Shown one piece after another: positions 20,430 through 29,178 of a stretch of DNA of 64,000 nucleotides. Both the position numbers and the translations under genes were made by a program. Under the pieces are notes generated by a model. That model had not been told where the DNA came from. It did not search any database and worked only from the letters and a program-made list of their open reading frames with translations. Each line of letters opens with the position of its first letter. The first letter of the stretch is position 1. Source of the stretch: Diplonema papillatum (lineage: Eukaryota; Euglenozoa; Diplonemea; Diplonemida; Diplonemidae); the NCBI GenBank assembly GCA_030068145.1, contig JAPJBO010000125.1, positions 1 to 64,000 on the forward strand, in the 5' to 3' direction.

Positions 20430-20840
20430 GTTGACCCGATTGCGCCCGGCGTCTCTGTACAGAGGGCGACCGACAAAGGTGACCCATGAGGCAGCAGGCA
20501 TTCGACGATCACGTGGAGGCAACCACCGACGTCGTGGGTCACGGAAAAGCTGTCGTGCACAAGACGTTCGTCGCACAAATCCTTCTAGCACAGGCTGGTG
20601 GACGAAGAAGGCCAACTAACGGCAAAGGTGTCGTTCACCACGTACCGCCAGCTACGTGGTGCCCGGTTCGAACACCTGGCCGGACGTGTGCGACACCTGC
20701 AGAAGGGAATACGATTAACCATCGCCTTCGTGAGGTTACCAGCAGCAAACTCACTTCTTTCGATCCGACAAGCCGATTTCTGCCAATAAAAGTTGCCAAT
20801 ACTGCCAGAAGAACCTGGGGTCAGCTTTTTTAACAACCAG
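20430..20840 (+). pseudogene. DDE transposase remnant in D2
   Basis: Three frame-shifted pieces align in order with the D1 transposase: GRPTKVTHEA matches GGRPLIATPEA, then MRQQAFDDH matches ARQQVNEDH, then SFTTYRQLRGARFEHL matches SYTTYRRLRGAQFQHI. This covers about D1 residues 99-205. The catalytic part is deleted, and stops and frame changes are frequent. Confidence 0.8.
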
Positions 20841-21099
20841 GGGCCTCGCCTCCTTGATGATTGATTTGCGTTGGACGACAGGTGACTCGATCCAACTTGG
20901 GGAACTGTTTTAGCTGGTGTACAGTGGGTTTCACACTGGATTTGCGGGTGTCACACTGGATTCCGCACTGGATTTTTGGGTGTCAGTGGATTTCACGCTG
21001 GATTTGCGGGTGTGGCACACTGGATCTAGCAGGTGTGCCCACGCCCGACACTTTGGCCGCACAGTTAACACCCCCACACGATGCTGGAGTGCACCGTGC

Positions 21100-21293
21100 G
21101 GGGCCTCGAAACCCACAGAAACAGAGTTTTGCGCTCAGAAAAAGGCTCTCCGAGGGCATTTGGCCTCAAAACCGGCCCGAAAAAATGGTTTCTGGGGGGA
21201 TATGGGTCCCATACCCCACATGCCGAGTATCTTACTATGCCAGAAAACATCTGCCCAAACCCCCCCCCCCCCCCCCCCTTTTGGCATCGTACC
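21100..21293. repeat. D2 right terminal inverted repeat
   Basis: Partner of 20022-20212, ending with a C run and TTTTGGCATCGTACC. Just inside it, 20924-21040 contains short direct repeats built on TGGATTTGCGGGTGT and CACACTGGATT. Confidence 0.9.
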
Positions 21294-21342
21294 ATATCAT
21301 TAGTCGGTTAATATTAATCTTCTAAGACTAGCGTCTTATACG

Positions 21343-21447
21343 ACAAAAAATATTTATCGGAAACAGAAAAATATTTATCGGAAACAAAAAAATATTTATC
21401 GGAAACAAAAAATATTTATCGGAAACAAAAAAATATTTATCGGAAAC
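21343..21447. repeat. Five units of TATTTATCGGAAAC repeat
   Basis: About 21-bp units of an A run plus TATTTATCGGAAAC. The same repeat is at 15123-15170. Confidence 0.88.
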
Positions 21448-21499
21448 GTTCCCATAAATATTTTCCCCACTTAAGTGCTTCCGATATGGTTTTGTCTCA

Positions 21500-21650
21500 T
21501 AAATCTTTAAATTTTCCCCCTTACATAAGTGAGAAATATTGACTCATCGTTGACTTGTATAAATCTTTAAATTTTCCCCCTTACATAAGTGAGAATTGTT
21601 GACTTGTATAAATCTATAAATTTTCCCCCTTACATAAGTGGGAAAAGTTA
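21500..21650. repeat. AT-rich repeat TTTTCCCCCTTACATAAGTG
   Basis: Three copies of TAAATCTTTAAATTTTCCCC plus CTTACATAAGTGAGAA occur at about 21500, 21558 and 21608, with GACTTGTA between them. No coding potential. Confidence 0.85.
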
Positions 21651-21708
21651 AAAACAAGTTAAAAACAAGTTAAAAAAAGTTGACTCGTTATAACTATTCT
21701 TAGTATTC

Positions 21709-21776
21709 CCCTCTTACATAAGTCGGGAATAAGTCAGTGTGTATTCCTGACTATGTAAGGGGGTCTTTTTAGACCT
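21709..21776. terminator. Two adjacent hairpins, terminator-like
   Basis: The first pairs CCCCTCTTACATAAGTC... with ...GACTATGTAAGGGG around a short loop. The second is GGTCT-TTTT-AGACC followed by a T-rich run. Hairpins at transcript 3' ends are known in some giant viruses of protists, so a role in transcript ends in this AT-rich island is possible. That role is inference. Confidence 0.45.
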
Positions 21777-21803
21777 TATTTTTGTTGTTCCACTCATACA
21801 GCC

Positions 21804-22100
21804 TTGTACGAGGACAACACATACGGGGTGTTGGAGATTACTTCCGAAAACGTCTTAGTCTTCGGTTCTCACTTGTTTTTTTTTACTAATTGTATGCACA
21901 TAAAAGAGAGTTTGAATAGAGCATCTATTTGGTATCGGAAAGTAGGTGCGAGATCAGGCAAACCTTGTGCGCTAGCTTCGTTTAACCGTGAATTAAAATA
22001 CCTCCCTCGAGTGGGTCACTCTGAGCCGTGGTTCCCCAACTCATTCCGCTATTTTAACGTATGTTTAATTCGCCTTCCGACAAACAGGTCTCTTGCGGTT
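21804..22100 (+). CDS. Hypothetical open frame in AT-rich island
   Basis: An open frame begins at 21804 just after the hairpins. Residues 1-~95 (EDNTYGVLEITSENVLVFGS and onward) sit in AT-rich DNA. After about 22100 the composition turns GC-rich and the frame looks accidental. No domain recognised; it may be the remnant of a foreign gene cut at the composition boundary. Confidence 0.3.
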
Positions 22101-22377
22101 ACGGCCCTTAGCTGGCCCGCTAAGCTATGGGACAGAGAGCCGACCGGCGAAGTCGCCCCGCAAGGCTACAGAGAGCCGTGGCCAGCGGCAGCCTGCACGA
22201 CGGCAACAGCGACGATGGCGCTGGTGCACAACCGCGGCAGTTGATGCGACGCTCGAAGCTCTGGCGGGCTCGCGAGCTTGTGCTTGCTGGCCGTCGGCGT
22301 CTTTCACCTCGCATGTCCAGAGGGATTGTCCCTTCGCCGAGTCAGCCCCCAAGCAGGCCAGGGGCCGCAACCAAAAC
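22101..22377. other. Likely 3' region of element Y2
   Basis: GC-rich sequence downstream (element sense) of the Y2 recombinase gene. Several short frames are open on both strands. No split direct repeat recognised. Confidence 0.4.
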
Positions 22378-23808
22378 CTATGTCGCAGGTGGCGGAAAGG
22401 GAACCGTGGGTAAAAGCCCGCTCACTGCCTGGTTCCTTGCAGTGTACATGTGGGCTAGAGAGGTCGGGTTGTAGAAACGCACCGCCTCTACACAGTCCGG
22501 GTCCCTCAGGACCTTTTCTCCATAGTGCGTGACCATGTCCCCAGATGCCCAGTCACCCATCTTCTGGACTTGTACGGGGTCCATGCCCGCCTTCAACAGG
22601 GTGCAGCAGCCCCCTATCCTGGCGCTGTGAGTCAGGAATGGCACCCTGGAGCGTGCAGGGGCATGGCCTCGATTGAGGGGCTGCAGGATTCCTCGAGTCC
22701 TCGAGTTCCCTAGGAGGGCATCTCTGAACGAGGCGTAGATGGGGAAAGGGCACAGGAGCCTCTTCCCCTGCGCCATGCGTTTCAGCAAGGTGAATACTTC
22801 GACAGGGCAGTACCGGATCGCTTGCGGAGCGCCATCGGGCGCTTCGGGCAGTAGCAACGGCGGAGCCAGCTCTATCTTCTCAAAAGTGAGGTGCCTGCTG
22901 CACGTGCCCTTCGACTTCGACATACCCCACTCCACCCTCACTTTGTCCTTGCTGACTTGGACCATGTCAGTCAGAATCGACTGCATGCTCGAGGACCTCA
23001 GGAGGGTGAAGTGCTCGCCCAGCAACTGCAGGGCAGCGCCGTACTCGCCTACCGTCCGCACGAAACCGAAGACCTTCCGAAACTGAGCGGCGCCTAGGGG
23101 CTCGCCGCTTTCTGGATCAGGAGACGCCTTCTTCAGCGCCCTGATCATCCTGCGGACGTCGCCAGCGGGATCGTCGAGTACCCAGCCGCCTGCGATGTTC
23201 TCGGCTACAATGGCATTGATGACATTGTGCGGAGCCCTGTATCCATCGCCTTCCATACTCGACAGGTATCCTCCAAAGATTTCCAACCTCCTCACCGTCG
23301 TAGGGTATGGCTGGACACCCTCGCCCTCACACCACTCCCTGTACGTGCCCGTGTTGGAACGGTACACCCTCTTCGAGCTCGCCGCTGTATACAGGCCTCT
23401 CATGCGGGAGCGGGCGTCATCCGGAGCAACATCTTCGATAGCGCGCTTAAGCGCCTGCCGCCGTGACGTTGACCTTCCCCCCGTTGCTGATGCCGGCATG
23501 CATGGCACGGAGGGGGCCTGTTTCCGATCCCGCAACGAGTCCTGCAAGCGCTCGTACAGTTCCGGGCGAGCCAAAGGCGCTGGAAGTGCCCACAGCGGTA
23601 GCATCTCCAGGGCCTGAAGGGACATACCATCCGGAAGGCTCTGCAAACTCCTGCTCACCTCACTCCACTCATCCCCCGTGAACAAGCTCCTTAGGGAAGC
23701 ACACTGATCCATCATCTTTTCAGGGGCAGGGCGGGCGGGAAGAAAAGATCGAGCTCCTGTTTGGTAATTTCGTTCCCTGCCGGGGCTTTGCACGAAATTA
23801 GCTGACAT
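22378..23808 (-). CDS. Y2 tyrosine recombinase
   Basis: A 476-residue frame from an ATG, intact. Catalytic residues in order: Arg271 (TLLRSSSMQ), candidate Lys298/300 (MSKSKGT), His394 and Arg397 (LTHSARIGG), Trp420 (MGDWASGD) and nucleophile Tyr429 (THYGEK). The His/Trp choice at the fifth position differs from Y1 and Y3, which have His. The N-terminal ~115 residues are Pro/Ser-rich and low in motifs; the core-binding helices follow (about 135-245). The first 24 codons lie in the 751-bp repeat. It is expected to integrate circular cDNA. Confidence 0.88.
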   Translation of the reverse strand: MSANFVQSPGRERNYQTGARSFLPARPAPEKMMDQCASLRSLFTGDEWSEVSRSLQSLPDGMSLQALEMLPLWALPAPLARPELYERLQDSLRDRKQAPSVPCMPASATGGRSTSRRQALKRAIEDVAPDDARSRMRGLYTAASSKRVYRSNTGTYREWCEGEGVQPYPTTVRRLEIFGGYLSSMEGDGYRAPHNVINAIVAENIAGGWVLDDPAGDVRRMIRALKKASPDPESGEPLGAAQFRKVFGFVRTVGEYGAALQLLGEHFTLLRSSSMQSILTDMVQVSKDKVRVEWGMSKSKGTCSRHLTFEKIELAPPLLLPEAPDGAPQAIRYCPVEVFTLLKRMAQGKRLLCPFPIYASFRDALLGNSRTRGILQPLNRGHAPARSRVPFLTHSARIGGCCTLLKAGMDPVQVQKMGDWASGDMVTHYGEKVLRDPDCVEAVRFYNPTSLAHMYTARNQAVSGLLPTVPFPPPAT

Positions 23809-24487
23809 TAAACTCTCATCTAATAATCAGGGCTTACCCCACATTCTCGCTTTCATTTTATTTCCATTCTCCTCCTAATCATACACTACCCTCCGGGAAA
23901 AATGCCGGTACACACGGGTAGCACGCGCCGCCGGGCCGCACGGACCAGCCGTCGGCTGATGGATCCTGACTGGGCGGCGGCTGAGGAAGCTGCCGACAAG
24001 GCCACCCGGGAGTGGCGGGTATGGAACCCTTGCGAGCCCGGGGAGTCGGCGGCCCCCCGTTCGCCGGCGGGAAAGGGGGAGAAAGCCGGTCGGAGCTGAA
24101 GACCGGCATGGAACGGTCGTCTGGGGACTGGTCCCCCCTGGCCGACTGCAGACTTGAAGGACCTGGCGGGAGTACGACGGAGGCTCTACTCCCGCCTCCG
24201 GCTGGCAACGCCGCACAACGCGAAGACCCGGGAAGCGCTTCCACGAATGCACCCGGGCACTCGGAATTAGCTCATCCTACCCTTTGCGACAGCCGTTTCC
24301 CGACACGACAGAAACAACCCTTGCCCGACGCCGGCTTCTCGCCTCGGCAGGTCAGGGGGTTGAAGTCGCGAAGGTCCAGGTTGCTCAGGGGGAGGAGGCT
24401 TTTCCTCCGGCTCCACCCCCATTTCTACGACCCTCCTACCGCAGTTCCTCTCGGGTACCTCCCACCAGAAACGAGAGGTCTCATTCC
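23737..24487. repeat. 751-bp direct repeat, copy 1 (inside Y2)
   Basis: Spans the YR N-terminus, the RT-YR spacer and the 3' end of the RT/RNase H frame. It appears identical to 29179-29929 at a constant offset of 5,442 bp. The match ends abruptly at CTCATTCC on one side and GGGAAGAAAAG on the other. Confidence 0.92.
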
Positions 24488-26135
24488 AGATCGCGAAAGC
24501 AACCGCGACGGCTACAAACTCAAAGTGATGGATTTTGAGAGTGGAACCCGAAGGGGGTACGGGGTGCGAGTAGTACTCTATTCTAGTAGGTACTCCGTCT
24601 ACAATCGTGGCCAGAACCGCGCCCAGACCAAAAAGGCATGCATCGGTGAGCAGGACGTACCTGGTTCCTATGCCAGGCTGCGTTCTTCGGGGAGGCACCG
24701 TCCTTCCAAAGCACCGCTCTCCGGCGAACAAAGTCCTCACCCACCACGATAAGGAAGCCCGAAGATCCCTTCCTAGCTTAAAACCAGCAAACGTAGACGA
24801 CGCATTGGCCCTCCTGAAGATCGCCTGAAGGGGAACACGGCCTACTCTCCCGAAGAGCGCCGACGTAGCGAAAGCAAGTTTCCCCGCCAGAGATGCTGCT
24901 TCACCTGGAGATAAGGAGTCGCGCCTCAGAACGCACTCAAGCATGTGTATCAGCCCCTTTCTTCTAGGATCCGAGAGCCTGACCTCGATTCCTCCCGATG
25001 TGATCGTGAAAATGAGACCGAGATGACGAAAACGGTTCCCCTGGGACGTCTTTTCTGCGTTGAAAGATGTGAGCAGTATATCCTGGAGCAGTTCGAGGGT
25101 ATCGGCCAGGGCTCTGCTATCTGCGGCAAGCGTCGGAGATGCAAAGTCATCGTAATACTGACATAGGGGCAGCCGCAGACCACGTCTCACCACCCTCGCC
25201 AGGACCTTGGCGAAGGCATTATAATGCACCACCGCAGCTGTCTCTCCGAAGGACAAACGTTCCATCCGAAAAGACTTTATCTCCCCGTCCTCTGGGCTCT
25301 CAGCGATAACACACCTGCAGACAATGTCGTTCCTAGCGCGAAGCTGGCGATACGCGTCCTTGTGGTCGAGCCCTATGGACTGGAAAGTGGCATCAGGATT
25401 ACACTCCAGCGCCCCGACAGCTACTTGCCGGGCCACTTCCACGAACACGTCGGCCGTGTCCAGCTTCACCGGGGTCGACATCTGCACAGCTTTGTTTACT
25501 AAGGCCATTCGCCCATCATCGCACGCCCGCTCCTTCACCCGGGAACCTTCCTCGTCAAACTTCGTCTGACGAATGACGAACCTTCGAAGGTACACAGCAT
25601 TCGCTGGCGGACAAACTTCGACCATGAAGCCTGCGGCGAGCTCCTTTCGCACCGAGCGCCAGATCGCCACCTTGTCCGTGCTGCCGGTTGACCTGATAGC
25701 CCGCACTGACCGCGCGAGGACCTCCGGTTGACGTCGAATCAGCTCCTCCACGGAAATCTCAGGGGCGACTCGAGGCGCCGGGGCGTACAGCCCCTCGTAA
25801 CCCACCGAGCCTGACATCGGGCAACCCGTCCTCAGGTGATGCAGCAGGTCATCTACGCCCACAATGCCCAAATCGCAGAGCATCTCGCAAAGGAGCTCCA
25901 CGTGACACGGCTTTCCGTCGTAGATAGGGAGCTCCGCAGCCCTCCTCCTCCAGTGAGCCAAGAACCGCAAGCGCATGCGCTGTGCTTCCGCAACTGGCGT
26001 GGTAGCCGCGTAGCTGATGGCCGCGGCCATCTCCTCGTCCAGCTGAGGCATCTCCTTTATCGCCGGCATCGAGTCAAACGCTTCCTCAGCGAACTTGTGC
26101 CTCCTCAGCACATCTTGAATCTCGTCCTGTGACAT
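24267..26135 (-). CDS. Y2 reverse transcriptase/RNase H
   Basis: A 622-residue frame. RT motif A has Asp257 in GLDHKDAYRQL, motif B is LSFGETAAVVHYN, and motif C is the canonical YYDDF (Asp329, Asp330); the fingers motif is ACDDGRMALVN. RNase H keeps Asp498 (LLTDACLFGLG) and Glu539 (HHFEFVAVAVA), but no third acidic residue is visible after residue ~551, exactly where the 751-bp repeat begins. Past that point the sequence is Pro-rich and unlike RNase H, so the 3' end may be rearranged or frameshifted. The N-terminal ~150 residues are unassigned. RT is otherwise intact. Confidence 0.85.
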   Translation of the reverse strand: MSQDEIQDVLRRHKFAEEAFDSMPAIKEMPQLDEEMAAAISYAATTPVAEAQRMRLRFLAHWRRRAAELPIYDGKPCHVELLCEMLCDLGIVGVDDLLHHLRTGCPMSGSVGYEGLYAPAPRVAPEISVEELIRRQPEVLARSVRAIRSTGSTDKVAIWRSVRKELAAGFMVEVCPPANAVYLRRFVIRQTKFDEEGSRVKERACDDGRMALVNKAVQMSTPVKLDTADVFVEVARQVAVGALECNPDATFQSIGLDHKDAYRQLRARNDIVCRCVIAESPEDGEIKSFRMERLSFGETAAVVHYNAFAKVLARVVRRGLRLPLCQYYDDFASPTLAADSRALADTLELLQDILLTSFNAEKTSQGNRFRHLGLIFTITSGGIEVRLSDPRRKGLIHMLECVLRRDSLSPGEAASLAGKLAFATSALFGRVGRVPLQAIFRRANASSTFAGFKLGRDLRASLSWWVRTLFAGERCFGRTVPPRRTQPGIGTRYVLLTDACLFGLGAVLATIVDGVPTRIEYYSHPVPPSGSTLKIHHFEFVAVAVAFAIWNETSRFWWEVPERNCGRRVVEMGVEPEEKPPPPEQPGPSRLQPPDLPRREAGVGQGLFLSCRETAVAKGRMS

Positions 26136-26219
26136 CCGTCTAGACGATGGGGTAGCGTCAGCGACGCATCCCCGTAGGGAAGAAGACAGCGCAGAGCACT
26201 GTCTGGGATCGTGCCGATG

Positions 26220-26262
26220 AGACGGCTGATGATGATGATAATGATGATAATGATGATAGTGC
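26220..26262. repeat. GATGATAAT microsatellite
   Basis: Imperfect (GATGATGATAAT)n between the gag-like and RT frames of Y2. Confidence 0.8.
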
Positions 26263-26342
26263 TGAAGAGAAGGTAGAACTTCGGCTGCCAGCCGATTGAC
26301 GGGGAAGGGAACAGAGAGGGTCGCTTCCGAGACATCCGGAAG

Positions 26343-27527
26343 TCAAATACCTGGCTTAGACCTCTTTGCCGGAGGCTCGTCGTCAGGCTGAGAGCGGTTC
26401 CGTCCACGGCCAACTGCGCGCGTCGGGACCCTTGGCTGACGCTCATGAAGTGCCCGGGCCTGACGAGAGACTGGCAACCTGACCTCCCGCTGGATCGGAG
26501 GAGGGGCCTGAGGAGGAAGAATCTGAAGTTGGTGTTCTCGCCGTTCTCTCACACCTAGTGTGCCTGCATTCATGTTGAGGCTCAGGACAGTAGCGGTATC
26601 TAGGCAGAGCAGGCGTTCGGAGGCTGCAGTGAGGATGATGGTCCCCGGAACCGCCCTCCTCTCGCTCGCAAAGCGTCTCCTGGCTTGCTCGTCGTACTCG
26701 CGAGCCAAGGAGCACCCGAATCTGGCCGCGAGATCGCACACCAACGCCGGGTAGCCGAAGACAACAGGGAGGGGGTTCCTCCCGAACGCCCCTGTTAGGC
26801 CGGCGATGACCAGGTACCGTTGAAGGGCGCAAACAGTCTGCACGAAGGGGCGATGGCTGGCCGTAATCCACCCCGCCGTGACTGGTGTGTACGGCTCCTT
26901 GTGGATGTCCACGTATGGCAGTGCGACATCCGGCTCCCTCTCTACCTTCCTCTGAAACGCGTTCAGCTCGGTGTGGCTGGGAGTGAGCTCCCTGGGGAGA
27001 TGCATAAGACCATGGATGGCGATCTGCTCGGCTACATCCAGGACGGTCAGCGGCTGGTCCTTTGAGCGGGCTGCCCTCTGGTCGTCGCGCCTGGCGTCGC
27101 TGTCCTTTTCCCGCTGCTCGTTGCAACGGAACCACTTCTTGGCAACCGAGCGGAACTTGGGCGGAAGGTCAGACGGCAAACTGTCGATGCCATCCACTGA
27201 GGAGCACTCCAAGAGGGAGCGATATGCAAGTCCATCGAGGGTCGTTGCGGCTACCACGAAGCCCGCGGGATCCTCCTGATAGAGGCCTGCCGCCCATGAC
27301 TCGAAGATGACCGCGTGAAGCACGCGATGCCTCCTGGTCACCGTTGCGCGGCTTGCCCCCTTCCATTCCTCATTGGCCGCCTCCCGTATCTTCCTATACT
27401 GCACATCCGCGACCATCTGCAGCCACCCTTCGAGCACCGACAGCTCTTCAAAGACGTTGCTGGCTGACTCAATTGGAACGCTTCGTAGCGCCGCGACTCT
27501 ACCATCCCAGAACTGGCCAAGCGACAT
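26343..27527 (-). CDS. Y2 gag-like protein
   Basis: A 394-residue ATG-started frame in the gag position, 5' of RT in element sense. I recognise no zinc knuckle or other domain. The N-terminal third is helical-looking (FEELSVLEGWLQMVADVQYR); the middle has a charged stretch with a run of Arg/Lys/Asp; the C-terminus is Pro/Arg/Lys-rich and ends PAKRSKPG. Assignment rests on position, length and the basic tail. It could also be an N-terminal part of the polyprotein with another role. Confidence 0.5.
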   Translation of the reverse strand: MSLGQFWDGRVAALRSVPIESASNVFEELSVLEGWLQMVADVQYRKIREAANEEWKGASRATVTRRHRVLHAVIFESWAAGLYQEDPAGFVVAATTLDGLAYRSLLECSSVDGIDSLPSDLPPKFRSVAKKWFRCNEQREKDSDARRDDQRAARSKDQPLTVLDVAEQIAIHGLMHLPRELTPSHTELNAFQRKVEREPDVALPYVDIHKEPYTPVTAGWITASHRPFVQTVCALQRYLVIAGLTGAFGRNPLPVVFGYPALVCDLAARFGCSLAREYDEQARRRFASERRAVPGTIILTAASERLLCLDTATVLSLNMNAGTLGVRERREHQLQILPPQAPPPIQREVRLPVSRQARALHERQPRVPTRAVGRGRNRSQPDDEPPAKRSKPGI

Positions 27528-27554
27528 GTCGGATTACCTGCCTCCTTTGTTCCT

Positions 27555-27815
27555 AACAGCAAGCAGATCACCGAGAGCACGGTTGCCGAATACCAAAGAG
27601 AAACAACCTCCTCCAGCTGAGACAGCAAGTAGATCACCGTGAGAACGGTAGCACGCGAATACCAGAGCGAAACAACCGTTTCAAGCCGAAACAAAGCAGA
27701 GTCACAATACCTCGGCTACCAGATCACCGCGAGAACGGTAGCACGCGAAAATCAGAGCGAAACAACCTCTTCAAGCCGAAACAAAGAAGAGTCACAATAC
27801 CTGGGCTACCATACC
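27555..27815. repeat. Three diverged ~85-bp repeats upstream of Y2 gag
   Basis: Units containing AGATCACCGTGAGAACGGTA, then ACGCGAATACCAGAGCGAAA, then CAACC. Each is close to the next in sequence. Position suggests the 5' leader of Y2. Confidence 0.75.
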
Positions 27816-27844
27816 CAAAAAACCGTCCCGGCTAAGATCGTGGA

Positions 27845-29088
27845 TCTCTTCGGGTGGCTGGCCACTCAACCGGGAAGATCCTCTCGGACCTCTTCAGGAG
27901 CAGGCTGGTTGGCCGCTTTCGCCTGGGTAGACCTGGTTGGGCCTCTTCAGGGGCAGGCTGGTTGGCCGCTCTCGCCTGGGTAGATCTGGTTGGATCTCTT
28001 CAGGGGCAGGCTGGTTGGCCGCTCTCGCCTGGGTAGATCTGGTTGGACCTCTTCAGGGGCAGACCCGGTGGTCGCTCTCGCCTGGGTAGATCCGGTTGGA
28101 CCTCTTCAGGGGCAGGCCCGGTGGCCGCTCTCGCCTGGGTAGATCTGGTTGGATCTCTTCAGGGGCAGGCTGGTTGGCCGCTCTCGCCTGGGAAGATCTG
28201 GTTGGACCTCTTCAGGGGCAGGCTGGTTGGCCGCTCTCGCCTGGGTAGATCTGATTGGATCTCTTCAGGGGCAGGCTGGTTGGCCGCTCTCGCCTGGGAA
28301 GATCTGGTTGGACCTCTTCAGGGGCAGGCTGGTTGGCCGCTCTCGCCTGGGTAGATCTGGTTGGACCTCTTCAGGGGCAGGCTGGTTGGCCGCTCTCGCC
28401 TGGGTAGATCTGGTTGGACCTCTTCAGGGGCAGGCTGGTTGGCCGCTCTCGCCTGGGTAGATCTGATTGGATCTCTTCAGGGGCAGGCTGGTTGGCCGCT
28501 CTCGCCTGGGAAGATCTGGTTGGACCTCTTCAGGGGCAGGCTGGTTGGCCGCTCTCGCCTGGGTAGATCTGGTTGGACCTCTTCAGGGGCAGGCTTGTTG
28601 GCCGCTCTTGCCTGGGTAGATCTGGTTGGACCTCTTCAGGGGCAGGCTGGTTGGCCGCTCTCGCCTGGGTAGATCTGATTGGATCTCTTCAGGGGCAGGC
28701 TGGTTGGCCGCTCTCGCCTGGGAAGATCTGGTTGGACCTCTTCAGGGGCAGGCTGGTTGGCCGCTCTCGCCTGGGTAGATCTGGTTGGACCTCTTCAGGG
28801 GCAGGCTTGTTGGCCGCTCTCGCCTGGGTAGATCTGGTTGGACCTCTTCAGGGGCAGGCTGGTTGGCCGCTCTCGCCTGGGAAGATCTGGTTGGACCTCT
28901 TCAGGGGCAGGCTGGTTGGCCGCTCTCGCCTGGGTAGATCTGGTTGGACCTCTTCAGGGGCAGGCTTGTTGGCCGCTCTTGCCTGGGTAGATCTGGTTGG
29001 ACCTCTTCAGGGGCAGGCTGGTTGGCCGCTCTCGCCTGGGTAGATCTGGTTGGACCTCTTCAGGAGCAGGCCCGGTGGCCACTTTCAA
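27845..29088. repeat. 53-bp satellite, ~23 units
   Basis: Near-identical units contain CTCTTCAGGGGCAGGCTGG and GCCGCTCTCGCCTGGGTAGA. Variants alternate AGATCTGGTTGGACC with AGATCTGATTGGATC and show a partial higher-order pattern. Every long frame across it is a repeat shadow. Confidence 0.95.
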
Positions 29089-29178
29089 CCTGGCAAGGGG
29101 GGAGGGATTGCCCAGGGGGCTGCCCCCCCTGAAGAATATCAGTTCCGGAAAGCGACAGGGCCCGCAATACATCAAACA

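Larger units (their letters stand above)
20022..21293 (+). mobile_element. DDE transposon D2, nested, with ~190-bp inverted ends and ATAT target duplication
   Basis: The ends GGTACGATGCC and GGCATCGTACC are reverse complements and begin TIRs of about 191 and 194 bp. ATAT flanks both sides (20018-20021 and 21294-21297). The uninterrupted site with a single ATAT is present at 16283-16286. The interior holds a decayed transposase fragment, so D2 cannot supply its own enzyme. About 1,272 bp long. Confidence 0.92.
16073..21343 (-). mobile_element. YR retrotransposon Y1 with nested DDE transposon
   Basis: Read on the minus strand the order is A1 repeat, gag, tyrosine recombinase, RT/RNase H, B1, A2, B2. 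This A1 - ORFs - B1 A2 B2 layout is the split-direct-repeat structure of Ngaro/VIPER-type YR retrotransposons. The gag-YR-RT order is the one known from VIPER/TATE elements. A1 is split by DDE transposon D2 (20022-21293). The element's own length is about 4.0 kb. Both flanks carry the TATTTATCGGAAAC repeat, suggesting that it entered an AT-rich island. Confidence 0.85.
22378..27840 (-). mobile_element. YR retrotransposon Y2 (gag, RT/RNase H, YR)
   Basis: Three minus-strand frames in the order gag-like, RT/RNase H, tyrosine recombinase, which is the DIRS/Ngaro order and unlike Y1. The termini were not found. A 751-bp piece spanning the RT-YR junction is repeated at 29179-29929, and a 53-bp satellite lies just upstream of the gag end. 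Confidence 0.75.

Noticed and set aside
27854-29132. Plus-strand proteins of GRSGWTSSGAGWLAALAWVD repeats
   Set aside because: Translations of the 53-bp satellite; no start context or non-repeat domain.
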